Source of the DNA: a bacterium
GTDB taxonomy: Bacteria; Patescibacteriota; Minisyncoccia; JAHIHE01
Direction of reading: 5' to 3'
Assembly: GCA_030693205.1 (NCBI GenBank)
Contig: JAUYBG010000005.1
Location: 73,017 to 124,024 of the forward strand
DNA length: 51,008 nt
Of the stretch, positions 42,248 through 50,988 are shown in pieces. The position numbers and the translations under genes were made by a program. The notes below the pieces were generated by a model. The model saw nothing but the letters and a program-made list of their open reading frames with translations. It was not told where the DNA came from and did no database searches. Each line of letters begins with the position of its first letter. Positions within the stretch are counted from its first letter, which is position 1.

Positions 42248-42520
42248 ATGGTTGAAGTAAAAAGGAGAGAAAAAGAAACAGCCGGCAGTCTTATCAGGCG
42301 TTTTACTCGAAAAATTCAGCAAAGCGGTGTTTTGTTAAATGCTCGAAAAACGAGATTTTTTGTGGGTCCGAAAAGCAAATTAAGGGTTCACCGAGAAGCT
42401 AAAATGCGCCAGGAAATTTCCGAGATTAAAGAGCAGCTTAGAAAGCTTGGCAAAGATGAGGAAAAATTTGATATTCGCGATAAGCGGCTTTTTAAACATA
42501 TGCTGAAGAAAAATAAATAA
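42248..42520 (+). CDS. rpsU: Small ribosomal subunit protein bS21
   Basis: A 90-aa basic protein. The N-terminal half matches bS21 (VEVKRREKETAGSLIRRFTRKIQQSGVL followed by RKTRFFVGPKSKLR). The C-terminal extension (KMRQEISEIKEQLRKLGKDEEKF) is longer than the 70-aa E. coli protein and predicted helical. bS21 contacts the 16S 3' end near the anti-SD. The gene has its own promoter, a structured leader and a Shine-Dalgarno, unlike most neighbours. Confidence 0.88.
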   Translation: MVEVKRREKETAGSLIRRFTRKIQQSGVLLNARKTRFFVGPKSKLRVHREAKMRQEISEIKEQLRKLGKDEEKFDIRDKRLFKHMLKKNK

Positions 42521-42540
42521 GACCTGAAATTGGTTTTTAG

Positions 42541-42575
42541 AGGGAAGGTGAATATTTTTTATCTTCCCTTTATAA
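42541..42575 (+). terminator. Probable terminator after rpsU
   Basis: AGGGAAG (42541-42547) and CTTCCCT (42563-42569) stem; the following sequence TTATAAA is only weakly T-rich. Confidence 0.45.
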
Positions 42576-42640
42576 AGCCGGTAAAAAACTTGTCCCGCTA
42601 GAAATTAAAATTTTACAAAATAATATACTAAATTAAAAAA

Positions 42641-43156
42641 ATGGAAAATAATATTTCTAACGCAAACTCCTTAAAAGAGCGGATCAGTCAAGACTTGATA
42701 ATCGCGGTTAAAGGAAAAGACAAAGTAAAATCTTTAGTACTAAGAAGCTTGAATGCAGCGATCAAGAATGCGGAAATTATCAAAAGGGCAAAACTCAGCA
42801 AGGGTTCGGAAGAAGTAAACTTAGAAAAGGAGAGCATTTTGTCGAACGAAGAAGTGATCGGAGTTATTTCGTCTCAGATCAAGCAGAGAAAAGATTCGAT
42901 CAGCGAATTTGAAAAAGCCAATCGGCTTGATCTGGTTGAAAAAGAGAAAGCGGAAATGGCGGTTTTGGCGATCTATTTGCCTCCTCAATTAAGCGAGGCT
43001 GAAGTCAGGAAGATAGTCAGCGATGCGATCGGTAAAACAGGCGCGAGTTCGGTCAAGGAAATGGGGCGCGTTATGGCTTCTATAATGCCCGAAGTAAAAG
43101 GCAAGGCTGACGGAACAATGGTCAGCGGAATTGTAAAAGAATTGCTTTCTAAATAA
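42641..43156 (+). CDS. GatB/YqeY-domain protein
   Basis: YqeY-like protein (171 aa, PF09424). The N-terminal helical part reads LKERISQDLIIAVKGKDKVKSLVLRSLNAAIKNAEI, followed by SNEEVIGVISSQIKQRKDSISEFEKANR and the C-terminal YLPPQLSEAEVRKIVSDAI and MGRVMASIMPEVKGKADGTMV. The C-terminal domain resembles the tRNA-binding tail of GatB. Function is unproven, presumed tRNA-amidotransferase-related. It lies between rpsU and ybeY, a frequent synteny (rpsU-yqeY). Confidence 0.93.
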   Translation: MENNISNANSLKERISQDLIIAVKGKDKVKSLVLRSLNAAIKNAEIIKRAKLSKGSEEVNLEKESILSNEEVIGVISSQIKQRKDSISEFEKANRLDLVEKEKAEMAVLAIYLPPQLSEAEVRKIVSDAIGKTGASSVKEMGRVMASIMPEVKGKADGTMVSGIVKELLSK

Positions 43157-43193
43157 AGCTTTTTTTAATTTAAAATGCGATAAAATATTTTGG

Positions 43194-43667
43194 ATGATCA
43201 TGTTATTAATCAAGAATTTGACTAAATCCAAGGTTGATGAAAAATTTTTTCGATCAATTGCCGGTAAAACTTTAGAAAATTTGCCGAAGTTGGCAAAAAG
43301 CGCTAAAAAAATCGAGATCAGCCTGGTTATAATCGGCGAGAAAAGAATGAAAGGATTAAATCGAATTTGGCGGGGAAAAAACAAAGCGACCGACGTGCTG
43401 TCATTCGAAAACCAAAAAAATAAATTTAATTTTATTGCTCCGCCGGATGATATTATCCATTTGGGGCAAATATTTATTTGTTATCCGGTTGCCTCGCGCC
43501 AGGCGCGGCAATATGGTTATTCGATTCGAGAAGAAGCAGCCAGATTATTAATTCATGGAATTTTGCATCTGGCGGGATACGATCACGAAAAAAACGCCGA
43601 CCAAGAGAAAAAAATGCTTGGATTGCAGGAAAAAATACTGGGAAAAATTATTGTTAAGAAGCTATAA
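43194..43667 (+). CDS. ybeY: Endoribonuclease YbeY (16S rRNA maturation)
   Basis: Single-strand endoribonuclease in 16S 3'-end processing and ribosome quality control. The zinc site H-x3-H-x5-H is in HGILHLAGYDHEK. Upstream WRGKNKATDVLSF is the usual YbeY block, and LGQIFICYPVASRQARQYG follows. Start at ATG 43194; a second ATG two codons later is possible. Length 157 aa. Part of the rpsU-yqeY-ybeY-dgkA cluster common in bacteria. Confidence 0.94.
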   Translation: MIMLLIKNLTKSKVDEKFFRSIAGKTLENLPKLAKSAKKIEISLVIIGEKRMKGLNRIWRGKNKATDVLSFENQKNKFNFIAPPDDIIHLGQIFICYPVASRQARQYGYSIREEAARLLIHGILHLAGYDHEKNADQEKKMLGLQEKILGKIIVKKL

Positions 43668-43726
43668 ACGTTATTGCTTTTCCGGAAAAAATATTTTTAT
43701 ACAATAATATAAATTTAATAAAACCC

Positions 43727-44134
43727 ATGGTCAACCTAAAAAAATTTACAAAAAGTTTTTATTACGCCGGAAGGGGCCTTGCGCATTTATTGGAAACAGA
43801 ACAAAATTTTCGCCTGGAGGTCATAGGCATTATCGTGGTTACTATTTTATTGTTTTTCTATGAAGTTAGCTGGATAAAAATAATTTTTATCAGTTTTATT
43901 TTTTTGATCATTTTATTGATTGAAATTATTAATACTATTTTCGAAAGAATAACGGATTTTTTAACGGAAGTAAACCATCTTAGTTGTGCTGATGAGGCTC
44001 AAACAAGCCATAAAAACGTTTGTCATGACGAGAGAGAAATATTAAGAAATATTAAGGATTTGGGGGCGTCGGCGGTATTGGTCATCGGCGTTATGTCTTC
44101 TTTGATCACTCTCGCTATATTTTTCAAAATTTGA
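43727..44134 (+). CDS. dgkA: Diacylglycerol/undecaprenol kinase family (DgkA)
   Basis: Small three-TM membrane kinase (135 aa). The signature region is IEIINTIFERITDFL and, after an insert, IKDLGASAVLVIGVMSSL. The N-terminal amphipathic segment SFYYAGRGLAHLLETEQNFRLE is typical, with E in TEQN. The segment between ITDFL and the KDLGA helix is longer than usual by about 15 residues (NHLSCADEAQTSHKNVCHDE), Cys/His-rich and unlike the family. In Gram-positive-like cells the substrate is often undecaprenol; which applies here is unknown. Confidence 0.88.
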   Translation: MVNLKKFTKSFYYAGRGLAHLLETEQNFRLEVIGIIVVTILLFFYEVSWIKIIFISFIFLIILLIEIINTIFERITDFLTEVNHLSCADEAQTSHKNVCHDEREILRNIKDLGASAVLVIGVMSSLITLAIFFKI

Positions 44135-44160
44135 TATAATTAGCGTAAGCTCCAAATCAT

Positions 44161-44271
44161 AAATCTCAAATCCCAATCAAATTCTAAATTTCAGCTTACA
44201 AAAGATCCTTTAGGTTTTGAGATTTGAAAATTGAGGTTTGTTTGGGTTTTGGTGCTTAGGTTTTGAGATTT
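44161..44271. repeat. AAATCTCAAA / TTTGAGATTT repeat cluster
   Basis: The dgkA-ftsA spacer (44135-44349) holds AAATCTCAAA (44161-44170) and two inverted copies TTTTGAGATTT (about 44215-44225 and 44261-44271), amid AATCCCAATC-type sequence. No ORF and no clear promoter were seen. Confidence 0.55.
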
Positions 44272-44349
44272 ATTTACAAGGGAAACGGTAAAAACAAAGA
44301 GTTAAATATTTATTATTTAATTTTGCAATAGTTTCTAATCATTTACTTT

Positions 44350-45591
44350 ATGTTTCGGTCTAATATAATAGCCGGACTTGATATCGGCACGTCTGCGGTC
44401 AGAATCGTCGTGGCGGAACAGTCAAGTGGCAATAAAAAACCTATTATTGTGGGGGTTAGCACGATTCCTTCCTCGGGATTAAGGAAGGGTATTATCGTTG
44501 ATCTTGAAGGCGTTGCCACGGATATTTCCAATTGTTTGGAACAGGCCGAGCGCGCCAGTGGCGTTCAGATCAACCGCATCGTATCCTGCATAAACGGCGA
44601 GCATATTTCATTGCAAAAAAGCAAGTCTGTGATCGCGGTGAGCCGGGCGGATAGCGAGATCAGCCAGGAAGACGTGAATCGAGCGATCGATACGGCTCAG
44701 GCAGTTTCACTTCCCCCGAATAAAGCGATCATCCATGTTATTCCAACAAGTTATATAGTTGATAACGAGAAAAATATAAAAGACCCCGTTGGCATGCATG
44801 GCATGAAGCTGGAAGCCAATGTTCTGATCGTCAGCGGCAATTATTCTTTTATTAAAAATTTAATCAAAGTGATCAATCAGTCCGGTTTGGAGGTAGCGGA
44901 AAAGCCTTTCGTTCTGGCGCCTTTGGCCGCGGCCAGGTCGGTTCTTGGAAAAAGACAAAAAGAGCTTGGGGTGGTTTTGATCGATATAGGAGCTGAAACC
45001 ACAGGAATGGCGGTTTACGAAGAAGGATCTCTATTGCACACGAAAATCATTTCAATCGGAGGAGCGCATATAACAAACGATATCGCAATCGGCCTCAGGA
45101 TCGCGATTGATGCGGCAGAAAAAATAAAAAGAGATTTCGGTTACGCTGTCGCTTCAGACATAAGCAAGAAAGATAAGATAAACCTCAAAGATTATGATTC
45201 GCAAACCGACGATGTCTATATTTCAAGGAATTATTTAGCCGAGATAATCGAAGCGAGGCTGGAAGAGATATTTGAACACGTAAACAAAGAGCTTAAATAT
45301 ATCGGCAAAGACGGTATGCTTCCCGAGGGTGCGGTGCTTACGGGAGGAGGAATTAAAATTCCCGGAACAATTGATTTGGCGAAAAAGACCCTAAGGCTGC
45401 CGGTAAAAATAGGCGTAATAAACGATTTAGGCGGAATTGTCGATAAAATTTCCGATCCGTCCTTTGCGACAGCCACCGGCATCGTATTGTGGCAAATGGA
45501 TCAGGGGGATCAGGAAGATTCTCCGGTAATCGAGATGGTCAAGAGAACATTTAAAAAAATAGTCGGTTTGTTCAAGAATTTCCTTCCTTAA
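44350..45591 (+). CDS. ftsA: Cell-division protein FtsA
   Basis: Actin-like ATPase tethering FtsZ to the membrane. Phosphate-1 loop IAGLDIGTSAVRIVVAE, the SHS2/1C domain (about 85-160, INRIVSCINGEHIS), phosphate-2 GVVLIDIGAETTGMAVY, and the adenosine motif GAVLTGGGIKIPG. The C-terminal amphipathic targeting helix is FKKIVGLFKNFLP. Length 413 aa. It precedes ftsZ, the standard order. Confidence 0.96.
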   Translation: MFRSNIIAGLDIGTSAVRIVVAEQSSGNKKPIIVGVSTIPSSGLRKGIIVDLEGVATDISNCLEQAERASGVQINRIVSCINGEHISLQKSKSVIAVSRADSEISQEDVNRAIDTAQAVSLPPNKAIIHVIPTSYIVDNEKNIKDPVGMHGMKLEANVLIVSGNYSFIKNLIKVINQSGLEVAEKPFVLAPLAAARSVLGKRQKELGVVLIDIGAETTGMAVYEEGSLLHTKIISIGGAHITNDIAIGLRIAIDAAEKIKRDFGYAVASDISKKDKINLKDYDSQTDDVYISRNYLAEIIEARLEEIFEHVNKELKYIGKDGMLPEGAVLTGGGIKIPGTIDLAKKTLRLPVKIGVINDLGGIVDKISDPSFATATGIVLWQMDQGDQEDSPVIEMVKRTFKKIVGLFKNFLP

Positions 45592-45655
45592 AAATTTATA
45601 AAAGACGATTAAATTTTTTTGTCAAGTTTTTTTTTGGATAATTATTTTTTTATCC

Positions 45656-45683
45656 TTGCCTAAAATTTATTTTGAGATATAAT
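45656..45683 (+). promoter_or_regulatory. Promoter for ftsZ
   Basis: TTGCCT (45656-45661), 16-bp spacer, TATAAT (45678-45683), 40 bp before the ftsZ ATG. Confidence 0.65.
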
Positions 45684-45722
45684 TAAATCACCCGACAGCA
45701 GATAATAAGTAAAATTAATATT

Positions 45723-46883
45723 ATGCCAGAAGTAAAACCAGAAATTGAAACGTTTGCCAGGATAAAAGTCATAGGCGTGGGAGGAAGCGGTAATAATGCC
45801 ATTAGCCGTATGATCGGAGGAAGGATCAAGGGCGTTGATTTTATTGCCGTTAATACCGATGCTCAAGCATTGCATCACAGTCAGGCAACTGAAAAAATAC
45901 ATATTGGCCGGTCTTTGACCAGAGGATTAGGCGCGGGAATGAATCCCGAGCTGGGCAGAGCGGCAGCCGAGGAAAGCAAGAAAGACATTGAAAAAGTATT
46001 AAAGGGCGCTGATATGGTTTTCATTACTTGCGGATTGGGAGGAGGAACGGGAACAGGCGCCGCGCCGATTATTGCCGAAGTTTCTCGTGAAATTGGCGCT
46101 TTAACCGTGGCGGTAGTTACAAAGCCCTTTACTTTTGAAGGAGCTGAGAGAGCGCGCATAGCCGAGGAAGGGCTTGAACAGCTAAAAAATAAAGTTGATA
46201 CGATTATTGTTATTCCCAACGAACGCTTGCTTCAGATAATTGATAAAAAAACTTCGTTGATCAATGCTTTCAAGACAGTTGATAATATTTTAAAGCAGGC
46301 TGTGCAAGGTATCTCCGACCTGATCACTATTCCGGGAATTGTCAATGTGGATTTTAATGATGTTAAAACAATTATGAAAGACGCCGGATCCGCTTTGATG
46401 GGAATAGGAATTGCGTCCGGGGAGAATCGCGCGGTAGAAGCGGCAAAAGCGGCGATAAACAGCCCATTGCTCGAGCTTTCTATTGATGGAGCAAAAGGCG
46501 TTTTGTTCAATATTTCCGGCGGCGCTGATCTGGGAATGATCGAAATAAACGAGGCGGCCAGAATAATCACTTCTTCGATCGCTCCCGACGCGAAAGTTAT
46601 TTTTGGAGCGGTAATTGATGACAGTATCAAGAAAGGCGAACTGAAGATCATCGTGATCGCTACGGGTTTTGGCAGCGAAGGAAGAATGGCCTCGGTTTTA
46701 TTTAAAGAAAGAAACCTTGAAAAAACCTTGGAAGAGATCTTGCCGAACAAAAAGTTGGATGAAAAACCGGAAGAAAGAGTATTTGAGCCAAAGATTAAAA
46801 AGTTTGATTCGAGGGTGGACGCGATCCAAAGTTCTGATGAACTTGACGTGCCGGCATTCATCAGGAAAAAATTAAAAGTTTAG
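45723..46883 (+). CDS. ftsZ: Cell-division GTPase FtsZ
   Basis: Tubulin-like GTPase forming the division ring. [13 protein letters not shown] binds nucleotide; the tubulin signature is [15 protein letters not shown]; the T7 catalytic loop is in [11 protein letters not shown]. The linker is short (about 325-370), and the conserved C-terminal peptide reads [15 protein letters not shown], which binds FtsA. Length 386 aa. It has its own promoter downstream of ftsA. Confidence 0.97.
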   Translation: MPEVKPEIETFARIKVIGVGGSGNNAISRMIGGRIKGVDFIAVNTDAQALHHSQATEKIHIGRSLTRGLGAGMNPELGRAAAEESKKDIEKVLKGADMVFITCGLGGGTGTGAAPIIAEVSREIGALTVAVVTKPFTFEGAERARIAEEGLEQLKNKVDTIIVIPNERLLQIIDKKTSLINAFKTVDNILKQAVQGISDLITIPGIVNVDFNDVKTIMKDAGSALMGIGIASGENRAVEAAKAAINSPLLELSIDGAKGVLFNISGGADLGMIEINEAARIITSSIAPDAKVIFGAVIDDSIKKGELKIIVIATGFGSEGRMASVLFKERNLEKTLEEILPNKKLDEKPEERVFEPKIKKFDSRVDAIQSSDELDVPAFIRKKLKV

Positions 46884-46943
46884 CAAAATATTTTTAAAAT
46901 TAACATATTGCATTTTGGTTTTTATTTATTTAGCTTAAAGATT

Positions 46944-48779
46944 ATGCTTAAGAAAAATGAATATACGATTAAATCGAATCAAATCAAGAAACGCGACGGG
47001 CGCATTGTGGATTTTGATGAGGGAAAAATTTACAGCGCTATTATAAAAGCGATTTCCGCCTCGGCTGAGGTCAGTGATCTAAAAAGAAAATCCCGCGAAC
47101 TGGCCGGAGAGGTTTTGGCGATTTTGGAAATTCGTTTTGACGGCCATATAGTTCCTACGGTGGAGCAAATTCAGGATGTGGTGGAAGAAGTGCTGATGAA
47201 AAATAATCTTTTTAAAACCGCGCGGGCGTATATTAATTACAGAGAACAGCATAGATTTTTGCGAGAGGGCGAAAAATTATTGAAAAATTCCAATATGTTC
47301 GTGGATGATTATTTGCGGGAAATAGACTGGAGAGTGAAAGAAAATAGCAATATGGCCTACTCTCTTCAAGGGTTGAATAATTATATCGCTAATATTGTCA
47401 CGACCAAATATTGGCTGGAAAAAATATATCCGCCAGCTGTTCGGCGGGCATATGAAGACGGCGATTTTCATATTCATGATTTGGGCATTTTGGCGGTTTA
47501 TTGCTGCGGCTGGGATTTGAAGGATCTTCTGACTCAAGGTTTTGGCGGAGTAATCGGCAAGATCCAAAGCAAGCCGCCCAAGCATTTTCGCACCGCTTTG
47601 GGGCAAATTGTAAATTTCTTTTATACTCTTCAGGGCGAGGCGGCGGGCGCGCAGGCCTTCTCGAATTTTGATACTCTGCTGGCTCCTTACATACGATATG
47701 ACGGACTGACTCAGCAAGGCATAAAACAGGCTTTTCAAGAATTTATTTTCAATATGAATGTTCCCACCCGCGTCGGTTTTCAGACTCCATTTACGAATTT
47801 GACCATGGATCTGATTCCTCCCAAGACACTGGGGGAAGAGGCGGTAATTATTGGCGGAGTGCCGCAAAAAGAACAGTATAAAGATTTTCAGGAAGAGATG
47901 AATATTTTAAATAAAATTTTTGCCGAAGTAATGCTGGAAGGGGACGCGCAAGGAAGGGTTTTTACTTTTCCGATACCAACTTATAATATTACCAAGGATT
48001 TTGATTGGAATAATCCTTATTGGGAGCCGATCTGGGAAATGGCCGCCAAATATGGCATTCCTTATTTCAGTAATTTTATTAATTCCGATATGAATCCGGA
48101 AGACGCGCGCAGTATGTGTTGCCGCTTAAGGCTTGATAATCGCGAACTTTATAAGCGCGGCGGCGGATTATTTGGCGCTTATCCATTGACCGGTTCAGTT
48201 GGCGTGGTTACTCTTAATTTGCCGCGAATCGGCTACTTATCAAATACCAAAGAAGAATTGTTGAGCAGGTTGGAAAAATTAATGGAGTTGGCAAAAGAAA
48301 GTCTTGAGATAAAACGCAAAACCCTTGAATCTTTTACCGATCAGAGATTGTACCCTTATTGCCGCCATTATCTGCAGAATATTAAAAAGAAAAGAGGCCA
48401 GTTTTGGGGAAATCATTTTTCCACTATCGGAATAATTGGAATGAACGAATTGCTTGTTAATTTTATGGGCGAAGGAATCAATGATCTTGAGGGGAAAAAA
48501 TTAGCGCTTGAAATTCTGGATTTTATGCGCGATAAAATGGTCGTCTATCAAAAAGATACGGGCAATCTGTATAATTTGGAAGCGACTCCTGGCGAAGGTA
48601 CGTCATTCCGGTTGGCTAAAGCGGACAAAGAGCGTTATCCGGAAATTATCAGTGCTAACGAGATTGATTTGGCGAAGACGAAAGCGGTTCCGGATACTAA
48701 AGACGAAAAAGCGGATTTAGTGGCTAGTCTGGTTAACACCAAGGTGCAGAAACAAACAGTGAGTGCCCAGTTGTTTTAA
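46944..48779 (+). CDS. nrdD: Anaerobic (class III) ribonucleotide reductase, main part without the glycyl-radical domain
   Basis: An ATP-cone (about 5-95: IKKRDGRIVDFDEGKIYSAI...YINYREQHRF) and the NRDD ten-stranded barrel: FHIHDLG, AAGAQAFSNFD, MNVPTRVGFQTPFTNLT and MCCRLRLDNREL carry catalytic and substrate-site residues. The barrel continues to NLEATPGEGTSFRLAKADK. Instead of running into YYTNSTHxPVG and the radical loop, the frame ends after a novel tail (NEIDLAKTKAVPDTKDEKAD...) at 48779. The missing part is encoded separately at 48926. Start set at ATG 46944; the frame is open to a TTG at 46908 that lacks support. It supports an anaerobic lifestyle. Confidence 0.93.
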   Translation: MLKKNEYTIKSNQIKKRDGRIVDFDEGKIYSAIIKAISASAEVSDLKRKSRELAGEVLAILEIRFDGHIVPTVEQIQDVVEEVLMKNNLFKTARAYINYREQHRFLREGEKLLKNSNMFVDDYLREIDWRVKENSNMAYSLQGLNNYIANIVTTKYWLEKIYPPAVRRAYEDGDFHIHDLGILAVYCCGWDLKDLLTQGFGGVIGKIQSKPPKHFRTALGQIVNFFYTLQGEAAGAQAFSNFDTLLAPYIRYDGLTQQGIKQAFQEFIFNMNVPTRVGFQTPFTNLTMDLIPPKTLGEEAVIIGGVPQKEQYKDFQEEMNILNKIFAEVMLEGDAQGRVFTFPIPTYNITKDFDWNNPYWEPIWEMAAKYGIPYFSNFINSDMNPEDARSMCCRLRLDNRELYKRGGGLFGAYPLTGSVGVVTLNLPRIGYLSNTKEELLSRLEKLMELAKESLEIKRKTLESFTDQRLYPYCRHYLQNIKKKRGQFWGNHFSTIGIIGMNELLVNFMGEGINDLEGKKLALEILDFMRDKMVVYQKDTGNLYNLEATPGEGTSFRLAKADKERYPEIISANEIDLAKTKAVPDTKDEKADLVASLVNTKVQKQTVSAQLF

Positions 48780-48925
48780 AGCAGCTAAGGTGTACACTAT
48801 ATTTACAACAAGGCTAGAAATAATAATTTGCTAAATATTAAGCGAATTATGAATTACGAATCACGAATCATGTTCGCTGGCCGGCGGATTGATTCCTAAT
48901 TCTTGATTCTTGATTCATTTCAACT

Positions 48926-49378
48926 ATGAATAAAGTCAATCGAGAAAAAATAGTCAAAGATAAGAACGCCAAAGTTCAGCCATATTATACCAACTCCACT
49001 CATATGCCGGTTGGGACAACGGATGATCTGTTTAATGCCTTGGATAATCAGGACGAACTTCAGACTAAATATACCGGCGGCACGGTTTTCCATGGATTTT
49101 TAGGTGAAAGGCTTCCGAACGGAGAAGCGGCTAAGAATTTAGTGAAACGGGTTTTTACGAAATATAAACTGCCTTATTTAACTTTAACTCCGACTTTCAG
49201 TATTTGCCCTCAGCATGGATATATTGACGGTGAGCATTTTGAATGCCCCAAATGCGTTATCAAGCAGCCCTGTGAAGTTTATTCCCGGGTCGTGGGCTAT
49301 TTACGGCCGGTTCAGCAATGGAATAACGGGAAAAAGCAGGAATTTGAGGAAAGAAAAGAATATATTGCAGGGGAATAA
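48926..49378 (+). CDS. nrdD: Class III ribonucleotide reductase, separate glycyl-radical domain
   Basis: A 150-aa protein equivalent to the C-terminus of NrdD. PYYTNSTHMPVG (19-30), LQTKYTGGTVFHGFLGERLP, a zinc site formed by CPQHG (C94) and CPKC (C107, C110), and the radical loop SRVVGYLRPVQQWNNGK with the radical-bearing Gly124. A start ATG at 48926 and an 18-residue charged N-terminus precede the homologous part. It lies 146 bp after the main subunit, with repeat-like spacer between, so both are probably co-transcribed. A two-chain enzyme is implied. Confidence 0.92.
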   Translation: MNKVNREKIVKDKNAKVQPYYTNSTHMPVGTTDDLFNALDNQDELQTKYTGGTVFHGFLGERLPNGEAAKNLVKRVFTKYKLPYLTLTPTFSICPQHGYIDGEHFECPKCVIKQPCEVYSRVVGYLRPVQQWNNGKKQEFEERKEYIAGE

Positions 49379-49439
49379 AATGAAGGAATAAAACTGGATT
49401 TTTTGAATTATTTATTTAAGCTATTTGTAAGAGTTTTTT

Positions 49440-49513
49440 GTATCAGGTATTAAGTATCAAGTATTAGGTATAAAACAGAAATTAAATTATACTTAATACA
49501 TAATACCTGATAC
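49440..49513. repeat. Long inverted repeat upstream of the activase gene
   Basis: GTATCAGGTATTA (49440-49452) and TAATACCTGATAC (49501-49513) are perfect complements; GTAT/ATAC pairs extend inward. It ends 8 bp before the GTG start of the next gene and could occlude its initiation region. Confidence 0.65.
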
Positions 49514-49521
49514 TCGATACT

Positions 49522-50238
49522 GTGATTATTGGCGGTTTACAAAAATTTAGCTTAATCGATTATCCGGGCAAGATCAGCGCGGTTGTTTTTTTGAGTGGCT
49601 GCAATTTCCGCTGTGGATTCTGCCATAATCCGGAATTGGTGAGCCCGGAATTATTAAAGGATCAGCCGCAAATCAGCGAAAAAGAATTTTTCGATTTTTT
49701 GGGCGAACGGCAAGGAAAACTGGACGGGGTGTGCGTTACGGGCGGCGAACCGACCATCTGGCAGGATTTGCCGGAATTTATCGAAAAAATAAAAAAAATG
49801 GGTTTTTTGGTAAAGCTGGATACCAATGGCACTAATCCCGATATGATCGAAAAACTTATCAAAAGAAAGCTTATTGATCATTTTGCCATTGATATAAAAA
49901 ATTCGCCGGAAAAATACCGCAAGACTGTAAATGCGGAAATCAAAACAGTAAATATTGAAAGAACATTAAAAATGATCGTTGCCGCCGGCGTTTCCATGGA
50001 GTTTCGTACCACGGCGGTGCCGGGGTTGATAATAAAAGAAGACTTTGTTAAAATTAAAGAATGGCTGGAAGATTTGGGGGTTTTGGAAAAAGTGTTATCT
50101 TACGCTATTCAGCAATTTCGTCCGCTTAAGACTTTGGATAAAAAGTTTGAGAAAATCAAGCCGTATCCTGATGGGGAGCTAAAAGAGATGGCAGGAATTT
50201 TAAAAGGGAAAGTGAAAGTGGAGATTAGAGGAATTTAA
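49522..50238 (+). CDS. nrdG: Radical-SAM activase of anaerobic ribonucleotide reductase (NrdG-like)
   Basis: Radical SAM protein of 238 aa. It carries the CNFRCGFCHNPEL cluster motif (CxxxCxxC), GGEPTIWQDLPEF (the SAM-binding GGEP) and FAIDIKNSPEKY. It would generate the glycyl radical on the 48926 product using SAM and a [4Fe-4S] cluster. The subfamily (longer than E. coli NrdG, starting IGGLQKFSLIDYPGKI) is the type associated with many anaerobic NrdDs. GTG start at 49522, no Shine-Dalgarno, just after an inverted repeat. Confidence 0.92.
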   Translation: MIIGGLQKFSLIDYPGKISAVVFLSGCNFRCGFCHNPELVSPELLKDQPQISEKEFFDFLGERQGKLDGVCVTGGEPTIWQDLPEFIEKIKKMGFLVKLDTNGTNPDMIEKLIKRKLIDHFAIDIKNSPEKYRKTVNAEIKTVNIERTLKMIVAAGVSMEFRTTAVPGLIIKEDFVKIKEWLEDLGVLEKVLSYAIQQFRPLKTLDKKFEKIKPYPDGELKEMAGILKGKVKVEIRGI

Positions 50239-50380
50239 GTCGAAAGGAAAATTTAAACGATTTACGATTAACGAATGAAACCCCAATTAATCATTATTCT
50301 TAAATCTTAAATCAAAGACAAGATAAACATTAATTGATTTGTAAATTCAATAACTAAATTATTAAAATAAAATAAATTAT

Positions 50381-50662
50381 ATGGGAATTCTGGATTTTTT
50401 AGGAAAGAACAAAATTACAATGGGGCTTTTTAAAGTCGCTTTTAAGAAAATGAACGATGAGCAGAAAGAAGATTTTATTTACAAAGCGATTGATAAATTG
50501 GCGTCCGGCGAGGAAAAAATTCCGGATAATCCTCAGATGGGAATGATAATCAAGCAGTGGAAGGGAATGAGCGATTGGCAAAAAAAACAAATGGTGAAAA
50601 TGATCGCGCCGAAAATGATCGAGGCGATCGAGAGCGGGGAGTTTGATAAAATGATGGGATGA
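50381..50662 (+). CDS. Uncharacterised small helical protein, 93 aa
   Basis: Not recognised. Basic/amphipathic and mostly helical. It starts MGILDFLGKNKITMGLFKVAFKKM, has the block DFIYKAIDKLASGEEKIPDNPQ, and ends with a Met/Lys-rich part (WQKKQMVKMIAPKMIEAIESG). No signal peptide or TM helix. It lies 12 bp before the DUF167 gene, probably in one transcript with it. Confidence 0.7.
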   Translation: MGILDFLGKNKITMGLFKVAFKKMNDEQKEDFIYKAIDKLASGEEKIPDNPQMGMIIKQWKGMSDWQKKQMVKMIAPKMIEAIESGEFDKMMG

Positions 50663-50674
50663 ATGTAATATTTT

Positions 50675-50932
50675 ATGAAAATAATTTGTCATATTACGCC
50701 GCATGCGAAAGCGAACAAGGTAGAAAAGCAAGCGGTTTTGGCATTGGGAGGCGTAGACGCGAATGACGGCGAGTTGTATAAAGTTTATGTGACGGTGGCG
50801 CCGGAACAGGGCAAGGCGAACAAGAAAATGATCGAGCTTTTGGCGGAATATTTCAAAGTATCAAAATCGCAGATTAGGATAATTAAAGGCGAGATGTCGA
50901 GGAATAAGATTGTGGAAATTATTGGAATATAA
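50675..50932 (+). CDS. DUF167 (YggU) family protein
   Basis: An 85-aa protein with the DUF167 pattern: an N-terminal ITPHAKANKVEKQ strand, then YKVYVTVAPEQGKANKKMIELLAEYFKVSKSQIRIIKGEMSRNKIVEI, where the xPexGKAN block and the final GxxSRxK are diagnostic. Biochemical function of the family is unknown. A terminator follows at once. Confidence 0.9.
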   Translation: MKIICHITPHAKANKVEKQAVLALGGVDANDGELYKVYVTVAPEQGKANKKMIELLAEYFKVSKSQIRIIKGEMSRNKIVEIIGI

Positions 50933-50963
50933 AAATCCGAGCCTAGAAATAGGCTCGGATTTG
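50933..50963 (+). terminator. Terminator after the DUF167 gene
   Basis: AAATCCGAGCCT (50933-50944) and AGGCTCGGATTT (50951-50962), a perfect 12-bp stem with a 6-nt loop directly after the stop codon. Confidence 0.7.
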
Positions 50964-50988
50964 TCATCCTGAATTTATTTCAGGATCT
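50962..50988. repeat. Palindromic REP, TGTCATCCTGAA..TTCAGGATCT family (copy 3)
   Basis: TGTCATCCTGAA then TTATTTCAGGATCT, immediately after the terminator; the same family as 37746 and 37828. Confidence 0.85.

Noticed and set aside
45633-45655. GGATAA..TTATCC hairpin after ftsA as a terminator
   Set aside because: The T-run precedes rather than follows the stem on the plus strand, so it is a poor terminator for ftsA; AT-rich pairing is weak.
46232-46861. Long antisense ORF opposite ftsZ (209 codons)
   Set aside because: Codon composition mirrors the ftsZ frame and the translation has no recognisable features; an antisense shadow.
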